A stretch of 64,000 nt of DNA from Podocnemis expansa (taxonomy: Eukaryota; Chordata; Testudines; Podocnemididae): positions 22,198,645 to 22,262,644 of the forward strand of contig ML682013.1 of NCBI GenBank assembly GCA_007922195.1, given 5' to 3'. Shown here one piece after another: positions 55,471-64,000 of this stretch (positions are counted from its first letter, which is position 1; each line of letters begins with the position of its first letter). Position numbers and translations under genes: made by a program. Under the pieces are notes generated by a model. The model had not been told where the DNA came from. It did not search any database and was given only the letters and a program-made list of their open reading frames with translations.

Positions 55471-56901
55471 GTTCCAAAGGGGTAGCCGTGTTAGGCTAGT
55501 AAAGTAAAAAAAGCAAGGAGTCCTGTGGCACTTAAAGACTAAAAGATTTATTTATCCCATGAGCTTTCGTGGGAGAATATCCCACTTTGTCAGATGCTGT
55601 GAAAAGGGAGAACTTACAGAACTGGATGAAAATAAATGCAGGGGAGTGTAAGAATAGGGTCAGGTCATACTGCAACAGCAAATCAGAGCATTTGTAAGGA
55701 TTCAAACTCGAGGAAACAGGACACAGAGGGAGGGTGAAATCAAATTACCTATTATAATGTGAAAAGAATCCATAGTTACGATTCAGCCCTGCCTTCACAC
55801 AATCTAATTTGCATATTAGTTCGATTTTGGCTGTTTCTGTTTGAAGCCTTGATGTCCCATTGATTTCCTTGACAACAATCGTTAACAAATCATCAGTGGA
55901 GTGATTAGGAAGATGGAAGTGCTCAGCAACTGTTTTTTTGGTGGTGTGATTTCTGATGTCAGTTTTGTGTGCAGTTATTCTGCATAGTCAACTACTACAG
56001 GAAAGGCCCAAAAAAGAAAACAATAGAACGCCACTGGGCACCATGTACAACTCTCAAGTCAGACCTCTACAACAGATCATCAAGGACCTCCAGCCTACTT
56101 TGAAAGATGACCCCTCACTCTCTCTAGCATTAGGAGACAGACCTCTCCTTGCCTACAGACAACCCGCAAATCTTAAACAGAGACTCACCAGAAACTACAG
56201 ACCTAACAACAGAAACATTAAAGCAGGCACATATGCCTGCAACAAACCACGCTGCCAACTTTGTCCACATATCTGCACAAAAGACACCATCATAGGGCCT
56301 AATCAAGCCAGCTACTCCATCAAAGGGTCCTTCACCTCCTCATCCACTAATGTGATTTATGCCATCATGTGCCAGAAATGCCCCCAAGCCTTATACATTG
56401 GCCAAACAGGACAGTCCCTACACAGAAGAATAAATGCACAGAAAACTGACATCAGAAAATCACAACACAAACAAAACAGTTGCTGAGCACTTCCATCTTC
56501 CTAATCACTCCACTGATGATTTGTTAACGATGGCCAACAAGAAAATCAATGAGACATCAAGGCTTCAAACAGAAACAGCCAAAATCGAACTAATATGCAA
56601 ATTAGATTGTGTGAAGGCAGGGCTGAATCGTGACTATGGATTCTTTTCACATTATAACAGGTAATTTGACTTCAGCCTCCCTCTGTGTGCTGTTTCCTAG
56701 AGTTTGAATCCTTACAAATGCTCTGATTTGCTGTAGCAGTATGACCTGATCCTACATCTTACATTCCCCTGCATTTATTTTCATCCAACTCTGTAAATTC
56801 TCCCTCTCCAAAGCGTCTGATGAAGTGGGATATTCTCCCACGAAAGCTCATGGGATAAATAAATCTGTTAGTCTTTAAGTGCCACAAGACTCCTTGCTTT
56901 T
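55471..56901 (+). mobile_element. Inverted (head-to-head) Penelope-like element, 1.43 kb
   Basis: Two inverted arms of roughly 480-510 bp (about 55471-55985 and 56425-56901) flank about 440 bp of single-copy coding sequence. The outer motifs are TTCCAAAGGGGTAGCCGTGT on the left and GCCACAAGACTCCTTGCTTTT on the right. TATGATCAGCAT (55458-55469) and TATGGTCAGCAT (56902-56913) flank the whole with one mismatch, so it integrated as one unit. The right arm plus centre read as the 3' part of a Penelope-like element. The left arm is an inverted extra copy of the end, as known for Penelope elements. The arms remain very similar, indicating fairly recent insertion. Confidence 0.85.
55956..56664 (+). 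pseudogene. Penelope-like GIY-YIG endonuclease, 5'-truncated, one frameshift
   Basis: The first frame (to 56486) carries the linker DRPLLAYRQPANLKQRLTRN, the Cys-rich motif ACNKPRCQLCPHIC characteristic of Penelope endonucleases, then NVIYAIMCQKCPQ and LYIGQTGQSLHRRI, the YIG-containing catalytic core with its Arg. One extra A in the A-run near 56456-56460 shifts the frame. The second frame continues AEHFHLPNHSTDD to GLNRDYGFFSHYNR and a TAA at 56662-56664. The RT domain that should precede is absent. The intact domain would nick chromosomal target DNA for reverse transcription. Confidence 0.85.
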
Positions 56902-58274
56902 TATGGTCAGCATGATTCACAAATTCCAAGACCCAAAAGGGTTCATTTTTGATTACTTAAACTGATCTTCGTTATAACAAAGCCATACAACTTCACCAAA
57001 ATAATTCCTAGAGCATATCTTTTAGAAAAATGTCAGTTTTTATTTAAAAATTGGTCAGTGATGAAGACTTGACCATGATCCTTGTTCAGTTGTTCCAATG
57101 GTTAATTATGCTCTCTGTTAAAATATATGTGTCTTATTTCCAGTCTGAATTTTTCTATCTGCAATTTCTAGCCATTGGAACATGTCATATATTTCTCTGC
57201 TAGGTTGAAGAGCCCATTATTCAGTACCTATATGTGGAATGAATATTTACAGACAGTAATGAAGTCACCTCTTAGCCTTCTTTTTGTTAGACTCATGGGA
57301 CTCCATCTATTTCATTTATCGCTATAAGGTGGCATGTTTTCTAATCATTTTAGTCATTCTCATGCTCTTCTCTAAACCCTCTCCAATTTATCAACATCCT
57401 TCTTAAATTGCAGACACCAGGACTAGACACAGTATTCCAGCAGGGGTTGCCCAGAGCCAAAACAGAAGTAATTTCTCTGTCCCTGTTGAAGAGTCCTCTG
57501 TTTATGCATCCCAGGATCACATTAGCCTTTTTGGTGATAGTAACACACTGGGAGCTCATATTCAGTTGATTATCCACTGCAACCCCCACATTTCCTTTCC
57601 AAATCAGTGCTTCTCAGGATAGGATCCCCTATCATGTAAGTATGGCTTCTTTTTTTCATTGTTTTTGTTTTTAGCAGTATACATTTACATTTAGCCATAT
57701 TAAAAAACACACTGATTGAGCCCATTGTACTAAGTGGTCCAGATCACTCTGTATAATGACCCTGGTCTCTTCATTGTTTATCACTCTCCCAAAGTTTATG
57801 TTGTCTCCAAACTTTATCAGTGGTAATTTTATTTTGTTTCAGGTCATTAATCAAAATGTTAAATAGCTTCAGGGCAAAACCTCATGGGATCCCACTAAAA
57901 ACATATCCATTCAATCATAATTCCCTGTTTAAAGTTTCATTTTGAGACTTATCAGTTATTCAGCTTTTGCTTTTTTTTTAAGGAGTACAATGTTAAATTT
58001 TTTATCTTTCTAAATTTTAATCAAGATGTATTGATACCAATACAAGTATGTTTTAGAAGTCTAAGTATATTATATCAACATGATTACCTTTCTTAACCAA
58101 ACTCGTATGCTCATAAAAAAATCAAGATAGTTTGACAAGATCTATTTGCCATAAACCCATGGTGATGGGTATCAATTATATTTCCTGGTTAATTTTTTTA
58201 TGAATCCTGATCTGTATCAGCCACTGTACTATCTTTCCTAGATCCATATCAGACAGACAGAGGTCTATAATTAC

Positions 58275-58797
58275 TAAGTTATAATATTAAGTTTAAGTTC
58301 TGGAGTGTTATGTCCGGATCTCGGCACCTCATTTCAGGAAAGATGTGCACAAACTGGAGAAAGTATAATAAAGTAAATAAAAGCTACAAGAATGATTACA
58401 GGTCTGGAACACTTGACTTATGAGGGAAAGAACTGGGTTTGTTTAGTCTGAAAAAGAGGAGACTGAGAGGGGACTTAACAATTGTAAAGTACCTAAAAGA
58501 TTGTTACACCAATGAGGGAGAAAAGTTATTCTTCTTAACCACTGATGATAAGACAGAAGCAACAGGCTGAAATTACAGCAAGGGGGTTTAGGTTTGCTAT
58601 TAGGAAAAATTCCTAGCTGTTGATTAAATACTGAAATAAGGTGCCTAGGGAGATTGTTGAATCTCATCACTGGAAATTTTTAAAAGCAAGTTGGACGAAC
58701 ACCAGTCAGGGGTGGTTACTTGGTCCTGCCATGAGTGCAGGGGCCTGTGCTTGATTACCTTTCATGGTCCCTTCCAGTTCTATGATTCTGTGATTAC
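58275..58797 (+). mobile_element. CR1 LINE 3' end nested in the CR1/L3 element
   Basis: Plus strand: TTCTGGAGTGTTATGTCCGG, GAAAGATGTGCACAAACTGG, GGTTTGTTTAGTCTGAAAAAG, AGGAGACTGAGAGGGGACTT, GGTCCCTTCCAGTTCTATGA, and the tail CTATGATTCTGTG, a good match to the CR1 octamer repeat. ATTAC is present on both sides (58270-58274 and 58793-58797) and restores the host LINE sequence ATAATTACCTGAGTC when the insert is removed. 5' truncated within the RT C-terminus. Confidence 0.8.
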
Positions 58798-59555
58798 CTG
58801 AGTCATTCCATTTACCCTTTTTGAACATTGCCACAATATTAGCTTTCTTTCAGTTACGTGAAACTTTGCCAATGTTTCAAGACTTATTGAAAATCAATTT
58901 AAAAGGGGTGGTTAGCTCCTCAGCCAGCTCTTTTTAAAATCTTGCATCCCAGTTATTTGGATCTACGGATTTTAAAATGTCTGGCTTTAATAGCTTCTGT
59001 TTAACATCCTCCTGAGATAGTAGTGGAACAATAAGAGTAATATGATATGAATGCATATTCTCTTCCCTCTTTATCAATATAGAACAGAAATATTTATTGC
59101 ACACTTCTATTTTTTGGCATTATTACTGGAAATTCTATCATTTCCATCTAGTAATGAACCAATAACATTATTGGGATTATTTTTGTTTCTGATATTCTTG
59201 AAAAATTCCTTATTGTTCTTAAGTCTGCTGCACATAGAATTAATTCTCTGTGTCTTTTTGTTTCTTTTGCTACTCTTCTCCAATTCCTAGCTTTTGATTC
59301 ATATTTATGACTATCAAGTTCTCCTTTCTTGCATAGGTTACATATTAGTTTTATAGCTTCTTCCACTTCCTCTATCAAACAGGTTTTTTTTTTAAATGCA
59401 TATTGCTTTTTTCATTGATTGTGGCTTTTTGGGGCATCTAGTAAAGAGTTCTTAAAGAATTCTCAATTATTGTTCACATTTTTAAAATTATATTCCTCTT
59501 CCCATTTGATTTGGTTCATAATTTTAAGCTTTTGTGTAATTGGCTTCTTTAAAGG

Positions 59556-59581
59556 TGTGTGTGTGTGTGTGTGTGTGTGTG
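59556..59581. repeat. (GT)n dinucleotide repeat
   Basis: About thirteen uninterrupted GT units inside the decayed LINE; likely polymorphic. Confidence 0.9.
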
Positions 59582-59990
59582 TAAGGGAAAGAGTCACTGT
59601 TCTGAATTTTATTCTGTTTGCATATTATAAATGTGAGCAAGTCATGATCACTTGTGCCTTAGCTACTATTATTTTTTTAGTTCTGTGATCAGTTCCTTTT
59701 ATCTGTCAAGATGCAGTCTTGTATAAAATTGCCTTGTGTTGGATGCAACACTTTTTGAGTTAGGAAATTTGTCATCTATGATATTTAGAAATCCAAGGAT
59801 GTTTTAGTACTGACAGCAGGAGATCTCTAGCATATGTCACTCAAGTGGAAATCCCCATGGATATGCAGCTTTTTTTCTACACATTGTAAAAGGAGCAGGT
59901 CATTCTGTTCCCCAACATGATACCAAACACATCTTGTACTTTATCTGTTCGGACATCAGTCCAAAAGCTTGTTTCGGTGCCAGCATTAAA

Positions 59991-61818
59991 ACTGTTTGTT
60001 ACCCTCTGATACTGCCGTCTGAAAATGAGCTAATGAAACAAAAAGTATATTTCTTTCAATTTCAAAAGAAATGCTATGGTGTAATTTTAGGCATATTTTT
60101 ACATGACAACTGAAATTAACATTCAATGAGTAGGTAAACATAGGAGTCTTTCTCTTGCCTTTAACTGGACTTGCATAAAAGCAGCAAAATATTGTCCTAT
60201 GCCTAATAGACTGCTCAGAATTTGATGTTTCTAGGCACAAGACTCACAAGACCAAAAGACTAAAGAGTCAGGAAAATCTGAAATTGTGTAGAAAGAGATG
60301 AAAGCACAATCACAAAGTGACCTAATTTTATCATGTTGGGCCAATATCATGTTGGCATAAGATGAAGCTGTTTAGGTCAGGAATATATAGGGCTAATTGA
60401 TTCTAGGAAAGCTTAAAGGTTCCACTAACATTAGTCAACTGTTATAGGATGGGTCGTCTGAAACTTCTTAGGACAATGAAGGCTCCTGAAGAACTTGATT
60501 GTAAGCATGAGAGAAAGGTGAATTAGGTGTCCACAATTTCTCTTTGTATTGGCAGAATATGAATTATTCTGTTTTTAAAATGAGGAATACCTGGTTTTAC
60601 TCATCTGATGGGACCTGTACAGAGAGACAGACAGCAAAGGTTTATTGCCACCCCATTCGCCCCTCCCCCCAACATCAGTTTGACGTTTTGGTTAAATTTC
60701 TGTCTGAATTTTGCTCCGTTATATTCTACTATAGTGTCTAGTTTTCACAGCATGCAAACTTCCCCCATTCATCTGATGGCACCTTTGCTGGAAAAACTGA
60801 GGAGATAAAGAAGGCCAGCTCAGTTCTGGTGCCTCCGCATAACAGTGATTGCTTCTTCTGTTATTCTCCTAATGACCATTTAATCATAGACAACATTCTC
60901 CCCTTGCTCCTTGTGACTTTCTTTTTCTTTCCCATCCCCTTCTGTGTCAGAACATATGTGAGTCGATATAGGAGCACTGAGCGACTGTGACTCTGTGTAC
61001 GTTCTTTTTAGGGAGTATACCTTAGATTCTTCACTTTTTAAATCATTTTGTAAAATAGTCTCAGGTAGATTTTAATGCATTAGGTCAATAGCATATGCAA
61101 AAGGATTTTAACATTCTTGGAGTGCATTAGTCCACTTTGATATTTTAGAAGAAGGAAAAATTAATGATTTTTTGGGGAATAGGAACAATAAAATTTAAAT
61201 ATGATTTGAGAGTTTGCTGGCAATCCTGTATGCCTGCCTACTCTAGAGGAAATGTTTTTATTTTAATGTCATTGCAGCAATCTAATATAACTGGAATTAG
61301 AATATATATCAGAGTTCTGTTTTGTGAGACTGTGGACTTTTAACTGTAGAGCTTAGATTTTATTAGTAAAATTGACATAATAAACATTGAAATAATACAT
61401 GTTACAATCTATTGCTCCATCTGACTTCTAATTCAGCTTTAGGTTAAATATTGTTTCCAGCTACCTGCTCCTCAGGAAAATAATATATTTATTTTGTTTG
61501 TTCTGGAGTAACTCTATGGTGGTTCGTGACATGGGTAACTATAGAGTAGGAAGCAAATGAGATCACCTAGCTTCATTTTCACTGTAGTATCTTCAGGATC
61601 TTAGGAAACATTTCTGAAGGTGAAAGGGTGGTGCTTTTTAATCATCACCATACATAGCTATTCCAGTCAGACACTAATGTGACACAGCTTAAGAGGCCTG
61701 TTTTCATTTTCATTTTCTATTCATATGTGCTAATATCCTTCAATTATTCTCTAACCATTTAATAATGAACACCTTTTGTATGTTAGGCTTTGGTCTACAT
61801 TGTTTAAACATGTGAGAT
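59991..61818. other. AT-rich non-coding sequence
   Basis: No gene or clear repeat recognised; open frames near 60544-60808 overlap in two frames and match nothing. Confidence 0.45.
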
Positions 61819-61881
61819 TAAATCTTGCCCCCATAAAGTCAATGAGTGCTTTGTCATTGATTTCTATGCAGGTAGGATTTT
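61819..61881. repeat. Near-palindromic amniote repeat
   Basis: AAATCTTGCCCCCATAAAGTCAATGAG and TCATTGATTTCTATGCAGGTAGGATTTT are inverted arms around TGCTTTG; same type as at 30696 and 7996. Confidence 0.6.
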
Positions 61882-62154
61882 ACACACTATTTGTAAGCTA
61901 AAGTTTACATTTCAGCACTGTAAACAAGTGGGCTCATCCATCAGCTGTGGAAGTTGAAATCAGGCTCCAAACAACTGCTCTTCCTTTACTGAAAGGTGTG
62001 CTTTTTTATGTATAGGGCTGACCAGAGGTGACAATTCCAAACTCCCATCAACTTTTGAGGTCATTTGTGTTTCCCACTGAAATGAAATAAAACCTTTATA
62101 ATGGTGGAGTGTATGTCTTTCTTTGCACCAAAACCTGTTCTTTTTCTGTTTGGA

Positions 62155-62345
62155 AAAGGAACTGTGTATCTGTGGGACTGGCCCAGGAAATGGGAGGCCA
62201 GGGTTCAAATCTCTGCTAAGCTTGATTCAGAGACCATTTTTCATCCCAGATCACTTTAAGTCAGATAGAACAGGAAAGTGAATATGGGTCTTCTACATCC
62301 CAGGCCAGTGCTCTAATCATCAAGCTATAGAGCATGAGGAGATTA
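62155..62345 (-). mobile_element. tRNA-SINE-like fragment
   Basis: GGGAGGCCAGGGTTCAAATC contains a B-box-like GGTTCAAATC. A second region on the opposite strand, GGGTCTTCTACATCCCAGGC then AGTGCTCTAATCATCAAGCTATAG, resembles the reverse complement of a CORE-SINE head. The two halves may form another degenerate fold-back. Low certainty. Confidence 0.35.
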
Positions 62346-62399
62346 ATATTACACCTGGCTCCTGCAGAGTTTCCTGTGAATTTTTTTTGGTATGTTTGT

Positions 62400-63504
62400 T
62401 TATGCTGACTACAACCCTGAATGAGACTGCGGAGATCAGAAATCTTTTTATAGATATGTTTAGAGGAGGGGAGGGGCTTTCAGAGTCTTGGGAATTGAAA
62501 CCCCAATGGCTTGGTTGTATTCTGTCAGTGTAATAGGTTTGTATTATTGTGTAATGCAGTGATGGCACTGATGACAACATTATAGACGCCAAAGCCAGGT
62601 GTTTGGTTTTTCAAGCCAACCCTTAAAGATTGCATGTTGTCTCTTCTACTTAATTCTCAAGTGTTTAATTAAGTTAGTATAAAAGTAAAGGTATTTAAAA
62701 TTTCTCTTTACTATCCAACTTTATTCTTAATAAAATGTACTATCAAGAAAAACATCCAGAGTGCCATATACAGTCTTCCAACCATCTCACTCCCTCTTCT
62801 TTTACCCCAACTCTAGCTGCTAAAACTCACTGTAGAGAAATAGGGAAATATCTGTAATATTTTGTATAATTATTAAGTGCACTTCAGTTTACTGATATGA
62901 CTGCATAGTTAAATAAGAGGAGGCTGTAAGGGGTAAATCAACAGGAAAGAAAAAAACAAAGGACTATCAGAGAGAATGTCAAAAGTTCTTGGGAAAGCAA
63001 CAGGGGTAGATATTGATTGAAGAATATGATGAAGTCCACTTTGTTATGCACCAGCAGCCAGTGCCCCCCCCCCCAGTGTAAGCTATTACAGTGACCAGAG
63101 GTTGCTGAGGCACAGACACTCTGGCCGCGATTGCTTTTTCAGTAGATGTGCTCCCTGCAGCTAAGGTAGGGAAGAATGTGTGCAGCTTCTATGGTCAGTC
63201 ATATACCACCCAAGTACTTCTCTTATGTGGACACGGGAGGATCCCTTCCCCCATGTTAACTGGTTTTAGACCATTTGAATCATATACACATCCCCATCTT
63301 CTGAAGGCAACTGACTGGGTTGAAGGACGTCAATTGGCTATGAAAGTCAGAGGACTAATAGGAAGAGTGTTCCAGGTTGCAGTGCAATCCCTGTGCCCCC
63401 CACCCCCGCTGGACATTGGAGGTGATCATTTATCTGGGAGGGAAGGAGATTACTTGGATAGGATGGTTACAGTTGGGCTGACAGAGAAGGTGTCTTGAAG
63501 TAAA
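62400..63504. other. Non-coding sequence with a poly-C run
   Basis: Eleven C occur at 63064-63074. The 116-codon frame at 63148-63498 shows no recognised domain; it immediately precedes a LINE relic and is not called a gene. Confidence 0.4.
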
Positions 63505-64000
63505 CGGGAAAGTTTGTTTGAATCTGAAAATGATTTAGAGGTCATGGTGGATAATCAGCTGGACATGTGCTCCCCATGTGGTACTGTGGCCAAAAGAGCT
63601 AATGAGGCCTGATGTATATAAGCAAGTGATTCTCAACTAGGAGCAGTGAAGTTATTTTGCCTCTACACTGGACACTGGTGCAACCATGGCTGGAATACGC
63701 TATCTAGTTCTGGTGCCAGCAATTCAAGAAAGATGCTGATAAACTGGAGAAATTTCAGAGAACAGCCTGAAGAATAACTGAAGGTTAGAAAATACATCTT
63801 AAAGCGATAGACTCAAGGATGTTGATCTATTTATATGAACAAAGTTAAGGAGTGACTTGATCATATTCTATAAACACACACATAAAGAACAACTATTTAA
63901 TAATTGGCTCTTCAGTCTAGCAGAGAAAGATGCATGATCCAACAACTAAAAGCTGACACTGGACAAACTGAGAATGGAAATAAGGCACACATTTTAAACA
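63505..64000 (+). pseudogene. CR1/L3-like RT C-terminal remnant, runs off window
   Basis: GTCATGGTGGATAATCAGCTGG, GTGGCCAAAAGAGCTAATG, GACACTGGTGCAACCATGGC, TGGAATACGCTATCTAGTTC, AGCGATAGACTCAAGGATG, GGCTCTTCAGTCTAGCAGAG follow the order of the RT C-terminal part of the L3-like CR1 family. It overlaps in content with the antisense copy at 57350-57600, giving a second copy for comparison. Multiple stops and indels. Confidence 0.8.

Larger units (their letters stand above)
56915..59990 (-). mobile_element. CR1/L3-type LINE, minus strand, long but decayed
   Basis: About 3 kb, excluding the nested copy at 58275-58797. Its 3' end lies next to the Penelope insertion (GATTCACAAATTCC, CAAAATAATTCCTAGAGCAT). 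Minus-strand RT landmarks: GVAVDNQLNMSSQC and KKANVILGCINRGLF (57350-57589), CAAAGTTTATGTTGTCTCCA where FADD would lie, and ATAATTACCTGAGTCATTCC, the target of the nested CR1. A linker remnant lies at 59148-59378, and the 5' region continues to about 59990. All frames are interrupted. Same family as 4140-5115 and 63505-64000. Confidence 0.8.

Noticed and set aside
63148..63498. 116-codon plus-strand frame as a host exon
   Set aside because: No domain or splice-site support, includes a Pro run from low-complexity C, and leads into a LINE relic.

Overview
This window looks like intergenic or deep-intronic DNA from a sauropsid nuclear genome, most likely a turtle. No host exon, tRNA, rRNA or CpG-island promoter could be recognised. 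The organism call is an inference from the repeat mix: CR1/L3-type LINEs, CORE-SINE (MIR-like) pieces, Penelope-like elements carrying a recurrent motif around 'CACGAAAGCTCATG', hAT elements, PIF/Harbinger MITEs ending in GGCTATGTCTACAC, a two-gene Harbinger relic and an APE-type non-LTR element. No repeat library could be searched, so family names rest on motif recognition.

Layout. 1-9.9 kb: AT-rich sequence with a Harbinger-type MITE (1984-2416), CR1 relics (3.6-5.1 kb) and an unclassified GC-rich block (6.1-7.1 kb). 9.9-15.2 kb: hAT pieces, a purine-rich strand-asymmetric block split by two MITEs (10.6-11.9 kb), a fold-back Penelope insertion (13.65 kb) and a CR1-like piece. 17.8-22.2 kb: the largest coding relic, a minus-strand APE/RT non-LTR retrotransposon with a C-terminal C2H2 finger, nested in a hAT-type MITE. 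24.9-30.2 kb: a hAT MITE, SINE pieces, two small fold-back insertions and a 400-N gap flanked by oppositely oriented pieces of what looks like one LINE family. 32-41.3 kb: a Harbinger-type MITE with a GC-rich core, a hAT relic keeping the end of its transposase, a CORE-SINE and a second palindromic Penelope-like family. 44.4-48.95 kb: a GC-rich repeat, a decayed Harbinger element with convergent transposase and Myb/SANT genes, and a hAT MITE. 49.8 kb: a (CTTTT)n tract with a 10-N gap. 54.1-60 kb: a 112-bp fold-back with a perfect 14-bp target-site duplication, a 1.43-kb inverted Penelope-like insertion carrying a GIY-YIG endonuclease, and a minus-strand CR1/L3 element with a younger CR1 inside it. 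63.5-64 kb: another CR1/L3 relic running off the edge.

Every coding stretch recognised is a mobile-element pseudogene. The most informative signal is a set of self-complementary Penelope-derived insertions with the same arm sequence, different turning points and separate 12-14 bp target duplications. They suggest that fold-back products are a regular outcome of this element's integration. Nested insertions give relative ages at three places: the LINE in a hAT MITE, CR1 in CR1/L3, and MITEs in the purine-rich repeat.
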